The notes below the pieces were generated by a model. That model worked only from the letters and a program-made list of their open reading frames with translations. It made no database searches and was not told the origin of the DNA. A program made the position numbers and the translations under genes. From Cellulomonas fimi (GTDB lineage: Bacteria > Actinomycetota > Actinomycetes > Actinomycetales > Cellulomonadaceae): a stretch of DNA of 61,938 nt. Where the stretch lies: the NCBI RefSeq assembly GCF_012952065.1, contig NZ_JABCJJ010000019.1:1-61938 (forward strand). The letters are read 5' to 3'. Positions 39,178-49,984 of the stretch are shown here, in pieces; position 1 is the stretch's first letter; each line of letters starts with the position of its first letter.

Positions 39178-40392
39178 ATGAAGACCATCGACGACCTCGG
39201 GGACCTGCGCGGCAAGCGCGTGCTCGTCCGGTCCGACCTCAACGTCCCGCTGGACGGCACCACCATCACGGACGACGGTCGCGTGCGCGCCGCGGTGCCG
39301 ACGATCCGTCGCCTGGTCGACGCCGGCGCCCGGGTGGTCGTGATCGCGCACCTCGGGCGCCCGAAGGGGGCCCCGGAGGGCAAGTACTCGCTCGCCCCCG
39401 TCGCGGCGCGGCTCGGCGAGCTCCTGGGGACGCCGGTCCGGCTGGCCGAGGACGTCGTGGGGACGTCGGCTCGCGAGACCGTCGCCGGGCTCACGGACGG
39501 CGAGGTCGCGCTCCTCGAGAACATCCGGTTCGACCCGCGCGAGACGTCGAAGGTCGACGCCGAGCGGTCGTCGCTCGCGGACGACCTCGCCCAGCTCGCG
39601 GACGCGTACGTGTCCGACGGCTTCGGCGTCGTGCACCGCAAGCAGGCCTCGGTGTACGACATCGCCAAGAAGCTGCCGAGCGCCGTCGGGGGCCTGGTGC
39701 TGTCCGAGGTGGAGGCGCTGCGCCGGGCGACCGAGAAGCCGGAGCGGCCGTACGCCGTCGTGCTCGGCGGCTCCAAGGTCTCCGACAAGCTCGGGGTGAT
39801 CTCCAACCTCCTCGGCAAGGCCGACCGCCTGCTCATCGGCGGTGGCATGGTGTTCACCTTCCTCGCGGCGCAGGGCCATCCCGTCGGGAAGTCCCTCCTC
39901 GAGGAGGACCAGGTCGAGACGGTCAAGGGCTACCTCGCCGCCGCGCAGGCCAAGGGCGTGGAGATCGTCCTGCCGACCGACATCGTCGTGGCCGACTCGT
40001 TCGCCGCCGACTCGCCGCACGACGTCGTCGCGGCCGACTCGATCCCGGCGGGGCGGATCGGGCTCGACATCGGTCCCGAGTCGGCCGAGCTGTTCCGGAG
40101 CAAGCTCCTCGACGCCAGGACCATCGTGTGGAACGGGCCCATGGGCGTGTTCGAGTTCCCGGCGTTCGCCGCCGGCACGCGCGCGGTCGCGCAGGCGCTC
40201 GTCGACGCCGGGGCGCAGGGCGCGTTCTCGATCGTCGGCGGCGGCGACTCGGCCGCGGCCGTGCGCCTTCTCGACTTCGACGAGGCGGCGTTCGGGCACA
40301 TCTCCACGGGCGGTGGCGCGAGCCTCGAGTTCCTCGAGGGCAAGACCCTGCCCGGCGTCGCCGTCCTCAGCTCGGGCCGCGCGCGCGACTGA
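39178..40392 (+). CDS. pgk: Phosphoglycerate kinase
   Basis: 404 residues. The opening [75 protein letters not shown] and the ATP-site [18 protein letters not shown] / GGGDSAAAV segments are all intact. It makes ATP from 1,3-bisphosphoglycerate. It lies 118 bp after gapA and 40 bp before tpiA, same strand. Confidence 0.98.
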   Translation: MKTIDDLGDLRGKRVLVRSDLNVPLDGTTITDDGRVRAAVPTIRRLVDAGARVVVIAHLGRPKGAPEGKYSLAPVAARLGELLGTPVRLAEDVVGTSARETVAGLTDGEVALLENIRFDPRETSKVDAERSSLADDLAQLADAYVSDGFGVVHRKQASVYDIAKKLPSAVGGLVLSEVEALRRATEKPERPYAVVLGGSKVSDKLGVISNLLGKADRLLIGGGMVFTFLAAQGHPVGKSLLEEDQVETVKGYLAAAQAKGVEIVLPTDIVVADSFAADSPHDVVAADSIPAGRIGLDIGPESAELFRSKLLDARTIVWNGPMGVFEFPAFAAGTRAVAQALVDAGAQGAFSIVGGGDSAAAVRLLDFDEAAFGHISTGGGASLEFLEGKTLPGVAVLSSGRARD

Positions 40393-40432
40393 GCGCCGTC
40401 CCGTCCCTCCCCGAACGAACGAAGGAGCCCCC

Positions 40433-41230
40433 GTGGCGACCACCCGCACCCCGCTCATGGCCGGGAACTGGAAGATGAACCTCGACCACCACCAGGCCAC
40501 GCACCTCGTGCAGAAGCTCGCGTGGACGCTCAAGGACGCGAGGCACGAGTTCACGTCGGTCGAGGTCGCCGTCCTGCCGCCGTTCACCGACCTGCGCAGC
40601 GTGCAGACCCTCGTGGACGCCGACAAGCTCGAGCTCGTCTACGGCGCCCAGGACGTGTCGGCCCACACGAGCGGCGCGTACACCGGCGAGATCTCGCCGG
40701 TCTTCCTCGCGAAGCTCGGCGTGACCTACGTGGTGGTCGGCCACTCCGAGCGTCGTCAGTACCACCACGAGGACGACGCCGTGGTCGCCGCCAAGGCCGG
40801 CTCCGCCTTCGGACAGGGTCTCGTGCCGATCGTGTGCGTCGGCGAGGGGCTCGACGTGCGCAGGGCCGGCGAGCACGTCGCCTACACCCTCACGCAGCTC
40901 GACGGATCGCTCGCCGGGCTCACCGAGGACCAGGCGTCGAAGGTCGTCGTGGCCTACGAGCCCGTGTGGGCCATCGGCACCGGCGAGGTCGCGACCCCCG
41001 AGGACGCCCAGGAGGTCTGTGCGGCCATCCGGACGCGGCTGGGCGAGCTGTTCTCGCCCTCCGTCGCCGCAGCGGTGCGCGTGCTCTACGGCGGGTCGGT
41101 GAAGTCGGGCAACGTCGCGTCGATCATGGCGCAGCCCGACGTGGACGGCGCCCTCGTGGGCGGCGCGAGCCTCGACGTCGACGAGTTCGCGGCGATCGTG
41201 CGGTACCAGTCGCACGCGGTCGGTCTCTGA
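40433..41230 (+). CDS. tpiA: Triosephosphate isomerase
   Basis: 265 residues. NWKMN near the start, [16 protein letters not shown] (catalytic His), [19 protein letters not shown] (catalytic Glu and the flexible loop) and [10 protein letters not shown] / [11 protein letters not shown] at the phosphate site. It interconverts DHAP and glyceraldehyde-3-phosphate. GAAGGAG lies 6 nt before GTG 40433. Confidence 0.98.
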   Translation: MATTRTPLMAGNWKMNLDHHQATHLVQKLAWTLKDARHEFTSVEVAVLPPFTDLRSVQTLVDADKLELVYGAQDVSAHTSGAYTGEISPVFLAKLGVTYVVVGHSERRQYHHEDDAVVAAKAGSAFGQGLVPIVCVGEGLDVRRAGEHVAYTLTQLDGSLAGLTEDQASKVVVAYEPVWAIGTGEVATPEDAQEVCAAIRTRLGELFSPSVAAAVRVLYGGSVKSGNVASIMAQPDVDGALVGGASLDVDEFAAIVRYQSHAVGL

Positions 41231-41376
41231 CCCGGCCGCCCACCGCGGGGGAGCGGCCCGCCTCGCCGCGCGCGGGGGATGTTCGCACGATCGCCCGCTC
41301 GTCACCTACCCTTGACCCGGCGCCCCCCGGTGCCGCCCGCCCCGACCGCCCCGACCGTGAGGAAGCGACCCACCCC

Positions 41377-41622
41377 GTGGACGTCCTGCGTATCTCCCTC
41401 CAGGTGCTGCTGGTCCTGACCAGCGCTCTCCTGATCCCCCTGGTCCTCCTTCACAAGGGCAAGGGCGGCGGGCTCTCGGACATGTTCGGCGGTGGCGTGT
41501 CGAGCAGCATCGGCAGCTCCGGGGTGGCCGAGCGCAACCTCAACCGGCTGACGATCATCGTCGCGGTGCTCTGGGCGATCGTCATCGTGCTGCTGGGCCT
41601 CGTCCAGCGCGTGAGCAACTGA
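41377..41622 (+). CDS. secG: Preprotein translocase subunit SecG
   Basis: 81 residues with two membrane helices, LRISLQVLLVLTSALLIPLVLLH and LTIIVAVLWAIVIVLLGLV, separated by the conserved cytosolic loop KGKGGGLSDMFGGG. SecG assists the SecYEG channel during SecA cycling. GAGGAAG precedes the GTG start. Its place between tpiA and rbpA is usual in actinobacteria. The 146-bp gap upstream contains TACCCT near 41308, a possible -10. Confidence 0.95.
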   Translation: MDVLRISLQVLLVLTSALLIPLVLLHKGKGGGLSDMFGGGVSSSIGSSGVAERNLNRLTIIVAVLWAIVIVLLGLVQRVSN

Positions 41623-41638
41623 CAACGGAGGGTCGACA

Positions 41639-41986
41639 GTGGCGAGTGGGAGTGCGATCCGCGGGTCGCGCGTGGGCGCCGGCCCCATGGGCGAGGCGGA
41701 GCGCGGCGACAGCGCACCGCGCATCTGGATCTCGTACTGGTGCGCCAATGGGCACGAGACGCGACCCAGCTTCGCCGAGGAGGCCGGTCTTCAGGCACCC
41801 GTGACCTGGGACTGCCCGCGTTGCGGCTTCCCGGCCGGCCAGGACCAGGAGAACCCCCCGGCGCCGGTCAAGAACGAGCCGTACAAGACGCACCTCGCCT
41901 ACGTGAAGGAGCGGCGTTCGGACGAGGACGGCGAGGCCATCCTCGACGAGGCGCTCGCCGCGCTCCGGGCGCGTCGCGGCGGCTGA
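41639..41986 (+). CDS. rbpA: RNA polymerase-binding protein RbpA
   Basis: 115 residues. The N-terminal tail contains the basic linker, then the core RIWISYWCANGHETRPSFAEEA with the zinc-type Cys pair completed by WDCPRCGFPAGQDQ. The sigma-interacting segment KTHLAYVKERRSDEDGEAILDEAL ends the protein. RbpA stabilises the open complex with group 1/2 sigma factors and is confined to actinobacteria, so it supports the phylum call. It ends inside a 28-bp palindrome. Confidence 0.96.
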   Translation: MASGSAIRGSRVGAGPMGEAERGDSAPRIWISYWCANGHETRPSFAEEAGLQAPVTWDCPRCGFPAGQDQENPPAPVKNEPYKTHLAYVKERRSDEDGEAILDEALAALRARRGG

Positions 41987-42007
41987 CCGGCCCGGGCCGG
42001 TCAGCCG
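41980..42007. terminator. 28-bp perfect palindrome between rbpA and opcA
   Basis: The palindrome is centred on CCGGGCCCGG-like sequence and includes the rbpA stop. As RNA it would fold into a GC stem usable by transcripts from either side, fitting a bidirectional terminator between converging carbon-metabolism operons. A protein-binding dyad is the alternative. Confidence 0.5.
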
Positions 42008-42030
42008 ACCGCCCGGCCCGCGCAGGATCG

Positions 42031-42077
42031 CGGCAGCCGCGCGGTCACGGCAGCCGCGCGGTCACGGCAGCCGCGCC
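42031..42077. repeat. 17-bp tandem repeat at the opcA 3' end
   Basis: CGGCAGCCGCGCGGTCA occurs at 42031-42047 and 42048-42064, with a third partial copy at 42065-42077. The repeats contain the last codons and the stop of opcA, so slippage has duplicated the terminus of the gene into the spacer. Confidence 0.85.
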
Positions 42078-42973
42078 ATCCCCTTCGTGAGCACGTCCGC
42101 GTAGACCTCGTCGGCGTCGAGCCGTCGCAGCTCCTCCGCGAGGCACTCGCGCAGCTGCCGGATCGGCAGCGCGATGCGGTGCTCCGGCTGGCCGGGCTGC
42201 CGCAGGGCGGCGGTCTTGCCGTCCGGGCGGTCGAGGACGATCTCGCCCGACCGACGCTCGAGGCGGACCTGCGTGATCGCCGGGGCGTCGGGCTGGCGCT
42301 CGATCTCCACAGGGCAGCGCAGCTGCTGCGCGAGCCAGGCCGCGAGGAGGTCGACCGAGGGGTGGGTGCTCTCGCCGGCCACGAGGGCTCGTGTCACGCT
42401 CTCGTAGGGAGGCTGGTCCAGGGCCGCCGCGAGCAGCCCGCGCCACAGCGTGATCCGCGTCCAGGCAAGGTCCGTGTCGCCCGGCTGGTACGCGGTCGAC
42501 AGCCGTTCGAGGGTGTCGAGCGGGTTGCTGCACTCGGTCGAGTCGGTGATGCGGCGCTGCGCCATCCGCCCGACCGGGTGCTCGGCGGGGTTCTCCGGGG
42601 CGTCGTACGGCCACCAGGCGACGATCGGCGCGTCCGGCAGCAGCAGCGGGATGACGAGCGTGTCGCCGTGCAGCCGCAGCGCGCCCGACGGCCGCAGCAC
42701 GACGACCTCGCTCGCACCGGCGTCGCCCCCGACCCGGATCTCGGCGTCGAGCCCGTCCTCGGTCCCGCCGCCCTCTGCGAGGACGATGACGCGGCACGGG
42801 TGCTCACGGCTCGCGTCGTTGGCGGCGGCGACGGCCTCCTCGACGTCGGACGTGCCCACGTCGATCACCAGCGTGAGGACACGGCCGAGCGCGACGGCGC
42901 CGCCCTCGTCGCGGAGCTTCACGAGGCGCTTGTTGACGTCGTTCGTGGTGGTGCCCGGCATGTCGATGATCAC
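42062..42973 (-). CDS. opcA: Glucose-6-phosphate dehydrogenase assembly protein OpcA
   Basis: 303 residues from GTG 42973, where the family's usual opening (IIDMPGTTTNDVNKRLVKLRDEGGAVALGRVLTLVI) begins. An in-frame GTG at 43045 would add 24 residues and overlap zwf; a weak GGG site favours the shorter form. OpcA binds and activates Zwf in actinobacteria and cyanobacteria. The central VAWWPYDAPENPAEHPVGRMAQRRITDSTEC and the C-terminal REPLRECLAEELRRL-like region match the family. It is last in tkt-tal-pgi-zwf-opcA. Confidence 0.93.
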   Translation of the reverse strand: MIIDMPGTTTNDVNKRLVKLRDEGGAVALGRVLTLVIDVGTSDVEEAVAAANDASREHPCRVIVLAEGGGTEDGLDAEIRVGGDAGASEVVVLRPSGALRLHGDTLVIPLLLPDAPIVAWWPYDAPENPAEHPVGRMAQRRITDSTECSNPLDTLERLSTAYQPGDTDLAWTRITLWRGLLAAALDQPPYESVTRALVAGESTHPSVDLLAAWLAQQLRCPVEIERQPDAPAITQVRLERRSGEIVLDRPDGKTAALRQPGQPEHRIALPIRQLRECLAEELRRLDADEVYADVLTKGMARLP

Positions 42974-43016
42974 GACGACGCCCTTCTGTCGGTGCGGCCA
43001 GTGCTGCGCGCGCGGC

Positions 43017-44561
43017 TCACGGGACCCGCCATGTACGGCCGTCACGCGCGAGCATCTCGGCCGCGGACCGCGGGCCCCAGGTACCCGAGCCGTACGGCTC
43101 GGGAGCGCCGCCCTTCGACTCCCAGTACTCCTCGATCGGGTCGAGGATCCGCCAGGAGAGCTCGACCTCCTCGCGGCTCGGGAAGAGCGGCGGGTCGCCG
43201 AGCAGCACGTCGAGGATCAGTCGCTCGTAGGCCTCGGGCGACGACTCGGTGAACGAGTGGCCGTACCCGAAGTCCATGGTGACGTCCCGCACCTCCATCT
43301 GGGTCCCGGGCACCTTCGCGCCGAACCGCAGCGTCACGCCCTCGTCGGGCTGGACCCGGATGACGAGCGCGTTGCTGCCCAGCTCCTCCGTTGCTGTCGA
43401 CTCGAACGGCAGGTGCGGTGCGCGCTTGAAGACGATCGCGATCTCGGTCACGCGGTGACCGAGCCGCTTGCCGGTGCGGAGGTAGAACGGCACCCCCGCC
43501 CACCGTCGCGTGTCGACGTCCACCCGGACCGCGGCGTACGTCTCGGTGGTCGACGACGCCGGGATGCCCTTCTCCTCGAGGTACCCGACGACCTTCTCGC
43601 CGCCCTGCCAGCCCGCCGCGTACTGGCCGCGGGCCGTGTGCTTGCCCAGCTCGCGGGGGAGCCGGACCGCCGAGAGCACCTTGATCTTCTCCGCGCGCAG
43701 GTCCCGGGGGTTGAAGGTGACCGGCTCCTCCATCGCGGTGAGCGCGAGCAGCTGGATCAGGTGGTTCTGGATGACGTCACGCGCCGCGCCGATCCCGTCG
43801 TAGTAGCCGGCCCGACCGCCGATGCCGATGTCCTCGGCCATGGTGATCTGCACGTGGTCGACGTAGTGCGCGTTCCAGATCGGCTCGAACAGCTGGTTCG
43901 CGAACCTCAGGACGAGCAGGTTCTGCACCGTCTCCTTGCCGAGATAGTGGTCGATGCGGAACACGTCGTCGGGTGCGAAGACCTCCGAGACGACCTCGTC
44001 GAGCTCCTGGGCGCTGCGCAGGTTGTGACCGAACGGCTTCTCGATGACGACGCGTCGCCACGACCCCTGCCGGGGCTGGGAGAGCCCGGACCGGGCGAGC
44101 TGTCGGCACACGACCGGGAACGCGCCGGGCGGGACCGAGAGGTAGAACGCGTGGTTTCCTCCGGTGCCACGCTCGGCGTCGAGCTCGCGCACGGTCGTGC
44201 TCAGCCGGTCGAAGGCCGCGTCGTCGTCGAACTCGCCCTGGACGAACCGGATGCCCTCGGCCATCTGACGCCAGGTGTCCTCCCGGAACGGTGTCCGCGC
44301 GTGCTGCTTGACGGCGTCGTGCACGATCTCGGCGAAGTCCTGCGACGCCCAGTCGCGCCGCGCGAAGCCGGTCAGCGCGAACCCCGGCGGCAGCAGCCCG
44401 CGGTTGGTGAGGTCGTAGACCGCCGGGAGGAGCTTCTTGCGCGCCAGGTCGCCGGTGACGCCGAAGATCACGAGCCCGCAGGGCCCGGCGATCCGCGGCA
44501 GCCGGCGGTCCCGGGGATCGCGCAGCGGGTTGTCGCCGGCCGCGACCCGCTGGACGCTCAT
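43017..44561 (-). CDS. zwf: Glucose-6-phosphate 1-dehydrogenase
   Basis: 514 residues. The NADP-binding FGVTGDLARKKLLPAVYDL, substrate loop RVVIEKPFGHNL, and the catalytic RIDHYLGKETVQNLL are intact, with later segments typical of the family (VDVDTRRWAGVPFYLRTGKRL). It makes 6-phosphogluconolactone and NADPH at the entry to the oxidative pentose phosphate pathway. Its ATG overlaps the pgi stop (ATGA). Confidence 0.98.
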   Translation of the reverse strand: MSVQRVAAGDNPLRDPRDRRLPRIAGPCGLVIFGVTGDLARKKLLPAVYDLTNRGLLPPGFALTGFARRDWASQDFAEIVHDAVKQHARTPFREDTWRQMAEGIRFVQGEFDDDAAFDRLSTTVRELDAERGTGGNHAFYLSVPPGAFPVVCRQLARSGLSQPRQGSWRRVVIEKPFGHNLRSAQELDEVVSEVFAPDDVFRIDHYLGKETVQNLLVLRFANQLFEPIWNAHYVDHVQITMAEDIGIGGRAGYYDGIGAARDVIQNHLIQLLALTAMEEPVTFNPRDLRAEKIKVLSAVRLPRELGKHTARGQYAAGWQGGEKVVGYLEEKGIPASSTTETYAAVRVDVDTRRWAGVPFYLRTGKRLGHRVTEIAIVFKRAPHLPFESTATEELGSNALVIRVQPDEGVTLRFGAKVPGTQMEVRDVTMDFGYGHSFTESSPEAYERLILDVLLGDPPLFPSREEVELSWRILDPIEEYWESKGGAPEPYGSGTWGPRSAAEMLARDGRTWRVP

Positions 44562-46342
44562 GCGCCCTGCCTGGTGCCGAGCACCTCGGTGACCCGTGCC
44601 AGCGCAGCCGCGCCCCGGAGCTGGAGCCGCAGCACCGGGCGGCCGTGGTCGGCGAGCACCGCCGCGTCACCGGCGGCCTGCGCCGACAGCAGCCGACCGA
44701 ACGTGAACGGGCGACCCGGGACGTCCAGGTCCTCGCGCGGCTCGTCGGTCAGCTGGAGATACGCACCGACGTGCGCACCGCCCTTGTGCAGCTGGCCCGT
44801 CGAGTGCAGGAACCGCGGCCCCCAGCCGAACGTGACCGGTCGTCCGGTGCGCGCCGCGAGCGCGTCCCGGACCGCCGCGAGGTCCGCGTGCGCCTCGCGG
44901 TCGAGGTAGGCCATGACGGCGAGGTAGCCGTCGGCGGGTATCGCCTCGAGGAGGGCACCGAGCGCGTGCTCGAGGGATTCCGAGCCGGCGGCCGACCCGT
45001 CCAGGAGCCCGGGCGTGACCCGCACCTCGACGCTGCCGTCGACGAACGCGGGCGCCTCGGGCTCGGGCGTCGCGTCGAGCAGACCGCGCGCCGCGGTCTT
45101 GGCGCTCTCGACGTCGGGCTGGTCGAACGGGTTGATCCCGAGCAGCCGCCCCGCGACGGCGGTCGCGTACTCCCAGAGCAGCAGCTGGGCGCCGAGCGAG
45201 CCGGCGACGGTCACCTCGTCGCCCGGCGCCGCGACGTCGTCGTCGGTCCGGGCGAGGTCGGCCTCCGCGTCGACCGCCTCGTCACCGAGGGCGACCAGAC
45301 GGACCGCGAGCACGTCGGCGGCGGGGGAGTCCAGCTCGGGCGGCGCACCGGCGGGGCTGGACGTGACGACCGGCAGGAGGCCGAGACCCGACTTGCCCGT
45401 GGACTCCGCGACGAGCTGCTCGGCCCAGTCGCCGAGCCCGACGATCCCGGAGCCCTCGTCGACGAACACGAGCTTGTCACGCAGGGGCGACGTGCCCGCG
45501 AGCGCTGCCCCCAGCACGAGCGCCGGGTTGGACTCCGCGTCCTCGGTGAGCAGGTCCGCGACCGCGGCGGCCTCGTCGAGCAGCTGCCCGACGTCCGCGC
45601 CGGCGAGCGCCGACGGCACGACGCCGAACGCCGAGAGGGCGGAGAACCGCCCCCCGACGTCCGGGTCGGCGAGGAAGACGGCGCGGTAGCCGGCGTCGCG
45701 TGCCGTCTGCTCGAGGGGCGACCCGGGATCGGTCACGACGACGATGTGCCGCGTCGCGTCGAGGCCGGCCGCGGTGAACGCCGCCTCGAAGGCGCGGCGC
45801 TGAGAGTCGGTCTCGACCGTGCCCCCGGACTTGCTCGACACGACGAGCACCGTCCGGGCGAGGTCACCCTCGAGCGCAGACCGGACCTGGTCCGGGTGGG
45901 TCGAGTCCAGCACCACGAGCGGGACGCCCGCGGTCTGGGTGATCACCTCGGGCGCGAGCGACGAGCCCCCCATGCCCGCGAGCACCACGCGGTCGACCCC
46001 CTCGGCGTCGAGCGCTGCGCGCAGTGCCTCGAGCTCGGGGAGGAGCGCACGCGTCGTCGTGTGGAGCTCGGTCCAGCCGAGCCGGATCGCCGCCTCCGCC
46101 TCCGCGTCCGGTCCCCACAGCGACGCGTCCTTGGCGGCGATCCGCGACGCGACCGAGTCCTCGACCAGCGTCGAGACGTGCGCGGCCACGGCGGCGGCGG
46201 CCGCGCCGGCGGCCGTCACCTCGAGCAGGGCCTCGTCTCCGTCACCCGCCCAGGCGAGGACCCATCCGCTGCCACCACCCGGCGCGGCGGCGCCGGCCCC
46301 GTCCGGCTCGCTCTGCGTGATCCTGCCGTCGTCCGCGCTCAC
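44558..46342 (-). CDS. pgi: Glucose-6-phosphate isomerase
   Basis: 594 residues. The sugar-isomerase core has [31 protein letters not shown], the central [19 protein letters not shown] and the C-terminal [17 protein letters not shown], as in the long actinobacterial type. It interconverts glucose-6-phosphate and fructose-6-phosphate. The N-terminal ~25 residues are Gly/Ala-rich and unconserved. Its GTG overlaps the tal stop and its stop overlaps the zwf start. Its place inside a pentose-phosphate operon is convenient for cycling fructose-6-phosphate back. Confidence 0.93.
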   Translation of the reverse strand: MSADDGRITQSEPDGAGAAAPGGGSGWVLAWAGDGDEALLEVTAAGAAAAAVAAHVSTLVEDSVASRIAAKDASLWGPDAEAEAAIRLGWTELHTTTRALLPELEALRAALDAEGVDRVVLAGMGGSSLAPEVITQTAGVPLVVLDSTHPDQVRSALEGDLARTVLVVSSKSGGTVETDSQRRAFEAAFTAAGLDATRHIVVVTDPGSPLEQTARDAGYRAVFLADPDVGGRFSALSAFGVVPSALAGADVGQLLDEAAAVADLLTEDAESNPALVLGAALAGTSPLRDKLVFVDEGSGIVGLGDWAEQLVAESTGKSGLGLLPVVTSSPAGAPPELDSPAADVLAVRLVALGDEAVDAEADLARTDDDVAAPGDEVTVAGSLGAQLLLWEYATAVAGRLLGINPFDQPDVESAKTAARGLLDATPEPEAPAFVDGSVEVRVTPGLLDGSAAGSESLEHALGALLEAIPADGYLAVMAYLDREAHADLAAVRDALAARTGRPVTFGWGPRFLHSTGQLHKGGAHVGAYLQLTDEPREDLDVPGRPFTFGRLLSAQAAGDAAVLADHGRPVLRLQLRGAAALARVTEVLGTRQGA

Positions 46343-47502
46343 CGACCGGCCTCCTCGACGTTGTCGGCCTGCGCCGCCCGGGCGAGCCCGTCGGACACGG
46401 TCGTCAGGAGCTCCTGCCAGCTCTTCTCGAACTTCACGAGGCCCTCGTCCTCGAGCGCCTCGGTCACGTCGTCGATGTCGATGCCGACCTGGGCCAGCCC
46501 GTCGAGGACCTGCGCGGCCTCCTGCTGGGTGCCGGTCACGGTGTCACCGTGGATGCTCCCGTGGTCGGCGACCGCCTCGAGGGTCGACTCGGGCATCGTG
46601 TTGACGACGCCGCGGACGACGAGCTCGTCGACGTACCGGGTGTCGGGATAGGCCTTGTCCTTGACGCCCGTCGACGCCCAGAGCGGCCGTTGCGGGCGGG
46701 CCCCGAGGGCGGCGAGGCGCTGCCAGCGCTCGGTCGCCATGACCTCCTCGTAGACGCCGTAGGCGAGCCGCGCGTTCGCGATCGCGGCCTTGCCGCGGAG
46801 CGCAGCGGCCTCGGGGCTGCCGAGGGCGTCGAGCTTCGCGTCGACGGCGGCGTCGACGCGCGAGACGAAGAAGGACGCGACCGAGCTGATCGGCGCGAGG
46901 TCGCGCCCGGCGGCGTGCGCGCGCTCGAGCCCGGACAGGAAGGCGTCGAGCACCTCCCGGTACCGCTGGAGCGAGAAGATGAGCGTGATGTTGACGCTGA
47001 TGCCGTCCGCGAGCGCCTGGGAGATCGCGGGCAGCCCCTCGCGCGTGGCCGGGATCTTCACGAACACGTTCGGCCGGTCGACCCGGGCCCACAGCGCGCG
47101 GGCCTGCTCGATCGTGCCGTCGGTGTCGCGCGCGAGGCGCGGGTCGACCTCGATCGAGACCCGACCGTCGAGCCCGCCCGTCGCCTCGACGACGGGAACG
47201 AGGACGTCGGCGGCCGCGCGGACGTCGTCGGTGGTGATGACGGTGACGGCGTCGTCGGTGCTCACGCCCTGCGCGGCGAGCTCCGCGAGCTGAGCGTCGT
47301 AGGCGTCACCCTGGGAGAGCGCGCTCGCGAAGATGGTCGGGTTCGTGGTGACCCCGACGACCCGGCGCGTGCGGGCGAGCTCCGCCAGGTTGCCGGTGCG
47401 CAACCGCTCGCGCGACAGGTCGTCGAGCCAGATGGCGACGCCTGCCTCGGTGAGCGCGTCCAGCGGGGTCCTGCTCGTCGTGCCGGTGTGGGTCTCGGTC
47501 AT
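46339..47502 (-). CDS. tal: Transaldolase
   Basis: 387 residues. [44 protein letters not shown] (Schiff-base Lys in VKIPAT), [14 protein letters not shown], and [18 protein letters not shown] all match the long actinobacterial/cyanobacterial form. It moves a three-carbon unit between sugar phosphates. GAGGAGGAGG precedes ATG 47502. It lies 44 bp after tkt. Confidence 0.97.
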   Translation of the reverse strand: MTETHTGTTSRTPLDALTEAGVAIWLDDLSRERLRTGNLAELARTRRVVGVTTNPTIFASALSQGDAYDAQLAELAAQGVSTDDAVTVITTDDVRAAADVLVPVVEATGGLDGRVSIEVDPRLARDTDGTIEQARALWARVDRPNVFVKIPATREGLPAISQALADGISVNITLIFSLQRYREVLDAFLSGLERAHAAGRDLAPISSVASFFVSRVDAAVDAKLDALGSPEAAALRGKAAIANARLAYGVYEEVMATERWQRLAALGARPQRPLWASTGVKDKAYPDTRYVDELVVRGVVNTMPESTLEAVADHGSIHGDTVTGTQQEAAQVLDGLAQVGIDIDDVTEALEDEGLVKFEKSWQELLTTVSDGLARAAQADNVEEAGR

Positions 47503-47546
47503 GACGTCCTCCTCCTCGTGTGGGGTGCTGATCGGCGCGCGTGAGA

Positions 47547-49715
47547 TCAGAGCTGGTCGCCGGACCGGCTCTGCGTCGGCGCCGACGGGCTGCTCGACGG
47601 CGCGTCGTCGCCGCGGGCGGCTGCGATCGACTCGCGGGCCGCGGTGACGACCGCCTCGGCGGTGATCCCGAACTCCTCGAAGATCGTCTCGAAGGCGGCC
47701 GACGCCCCGTAGTGCTCGAGCGACACCGACCGGCCGGCGTCGCCGACGATCTTGTGCCACGACAGCGCGATCCCGGCCTCGACGGAGACCCGGGCGCGCA
47801 CCGCGGCCGGAAGCACCTGCTCGCGGTACGCGTCGTCCTGCTCGGCGAACCACTCGTGGCTCGGCATCGAGACCACGCGGGTCGGCACGCCCTCGGCCTC
47901 GAGCGTCTCGCGCGCGGCGACGGCGAGCTGCACCTCCGAGCCGGTCCCGATGAGGATCACCTCGGGCCTGCCTGCCGACGCCTCCAGCAGGACGTACGCG
48001 CCGCGGTCGAGCCCGTCGGCCGACGCGAACCCGTCCTCGCCGCGGGGGAACGTGGGCACGTTCTGGCGAGTGAGCACGAGGCCGACGGGCCCCTCGTTCC
48101 GCTCGAGGATCGACTTCCACGCCTGGACGGTCTCGTTCGCGTCGGCCGGGCGGACGACCGCGAGGCCCGGGATCGCCCGGACCGCTGCGAGGTGCTCGAC
48201 GGGCTGGTGCGTCGGGCCGTCCTCGCCGAGGCCGATCGAGTCGTGGGTCCAGACGTAGGTGACCGGGATGCCCATGAGGGCGGCGAGCCGGACCGCGGGC
48301 CGCATGTAGTCGCTGAACGTGAAGAACGTCCCGCCGTACGGCCGCGTGGGGCCGTGCAGCACGATGCCGGACAGGATGGCCCCCATCGCGTGCTCACGGA
48401 TGCCGAAGTGCAGCGTGCGGCCGTACTCGTCGCCCGCGAACTCCGCCGTGGAACGGTGCGCGGGGAGGAAGGACGCCTCGCCCTTCATCGTCGTGTTGTT
48501 GGACCCGGCGAGGTCGGCCGACCCGCCCCACAGCTCGGGGAGCACGGGCCCGAGCGCCGAGAGCGTCTCGCCCGAGGCCGACCGCGTCGCGACGGCCTTG
48601 CCGCCGGGGAACACCGGCAGCCCGTCGGCCCAGCCGTCGGGGAGCTTGCCCGCCTGCATCCGGTCGAGCAGCGCGGCACGGTCGGGGTTGGCGGTGCGCC
48701 ACGCGTCGAAGGACTTCTCCCACTCCTTGCGGGCAGCGGCGCCGCGCTCGCCCACCTTCCGGGTGTGGGCCAGCACCTCGGGGTCGACGTCGAACGTCGC
48801 CCCGGGGTCGAAGCCGAGCACCTCCTTGAGGGCACGGACCTCGTCGGCGCCGAGCTTCGAGCCGTGGGCACCGTGGGTGTTCTGCTTCGTCGGAGAGGGC
48901 CACGCGATGATCGTGCGGAGGCCGATGATCGACGGGCGACGGGTCTGGGCGGCCGCGGCGTCCAGGGCGGCGGCCAGCGCGTCGACGTCCTCGACGTACC
49001 CGTCCTCGCCGCGCGTCCAGTCCACGAGCTGCACGTGCCAGCCGTAGGCCGCGTACCGGGCGACGACGTCCTCGGTGAACGCGATGTCGGTGTCGCCCTC
49101 GATCGAGATGTGGTTGTCGTCCCAGATCACCGTGAGGTTGCCGAGCTCCTGGGTGCCGGCGATCGAGGACGCCTCGCTCGAGACGCCCTCCTGGAGGTCG
49201 CCGTCGGACGCGATCACGTAGATCTGGTGGTCGAAGGGGCTCGTGCCCGGCGCCGCGTCCGGGTCGAACAGCCCGCGCTCACGCCGCGCAGCCATCGCCA
49301 TGCCGACGGAGCTCGCGATGCCCTGGCCCAGCGGCCCCGTCGTGATCTCGACCCCGTCCGTGTGCCGGAACTCGGGGTGGCCGGGCGTCTTCGAGCCCCA
49401 GGTCCGGAGCGCCTGGAGGTCGTCGAGCTCGAGCCCGTACCCCGCCAGGTACAGCTGGATGTACTGCGTGAGGCTCGAGTGGCCGGCGGAGAGCACGAAC
49501 CGGTCGCGGCCCAACCAGTGCGGGTCCGCGGGGTCGAGCCGCATCCGGTCCTGGTACAGGTGGTAGGCGACGGGGGCAAGGCTGATCGCCGTGCCCGGGT
49601 GACCGTTCCCGACCTTCTCGACCGCGTCCGCCGCGAGCACCCGCACGGTGTCGACGGCCTTGCGGTCGAGCTCGGACCACCGGACGTGCTGGTCGATCGG
49701 TGCGGACACGTTCAC
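47547..49715 (-). CDS. tkt: Transketolase
   Basis: 722 residues. Thiamine-diphosphate motif [33 protein letters not shown], the N-terminal [24 protein letters not shown], the PP-domain catalytic segment [15 protein letters not shown] and the C-terminal domain ([15 protein letters not shown]). GTG 49715 has GAGG upstream and gives the usual [24 protein letters not shown]-type start; the frame is open further upstream but not conserved. It heads the operon and diverges from ctaB. The 269-bp gap holds both promoters; I cannot assign boxes with confidence. Confidence 0.97.
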   Translation of the reverse strand: MNVSAPIDQHVRWSELDRKAVDTVRVLAADAVEKVGNGHPGTAISLAPVAYHLYQDRMRLDPADPHWLGRDRFVLSAGHSSLTQYIQLYLAGYGLELDDLQALRTWGSKTPGHPEFRHTDGVEITTGPLGQGIASSVGMAMAARRERGLFDPDAAPGTSPFDHQIYVIASDGDLQEGVSSEASSIAGTQELGNLTVIWDDNHISIEGDTDIAFTEDVVARYAAYGWHVQLVDWTRGEDGYVEDVDALAAALDAAAAQTRRPSIIGLRTIIAWPSPTKQNTHGAHGSKLGADEVRALKEVLGFDPGATFDVDPEVLAHTRKVGERGAAARKEWEKSFDAWRTANPDRAALLDRMQAGKLPDGWADGLPVFPGGKAVATRSASGETLSALGPVLPELWGGSADLAGSNNTTMKGEASFLPAHRSTAEFAGDEYGRTLHFGIREHAMGAILSGIVLHGPTRPYGGTFFTFSDYMRPAVRLAALMGIPVTYVWTHDSIGLGEDGPTHQPVEHLAAVRAIPGLAVVRPADANETVQAWKSILERNEGPVGLVLTRQNVPTFPRGEDGFASADGLDRGAYVLLEASAGRPEVILIGTGSEVQLAVAARETLEAEGVPTRVVSMPSHEWFAEQDDAYREQVLPAAVRARVSVEAGIALSWHKIVGDAGRSVSLEHYGASAAFETIFEEFGITAEAVVTAARESIAAARGDDAPSSSPSAPTQSRSGDQL

Positions 49716-49984
49716 AGGGGCCTCATCTCCGTCCGGGGCGCGGTGGCCGACGGACATCGCCAGGATCGAGCTCCCGGGGCGGTGCGACGCCGTGGCGAGG
49801 TACCGGCGCCGGGGAGCGGTCGTTGGTTCGAGACTACCGACCCGGGCGGCCACGGGCAGTCCGGCCCCGCAGGGTGGACACCCCGGGCACCGCATGGGCC
49901 GTACCATGGCCGAGAACGCCCCGCCGCCCCGGCTCACTCGTGAAGAACCGGCTCAGCTCCTGAAGAAACGGAAGGCCCTTGCGC

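Noticed and set aside
49716-49984. Small gene in the tkt-ctaB gap
   Set aside because: Open frames here lack ribosome sites and recognisable products; the gap is adequately explained by two divergent promoters.
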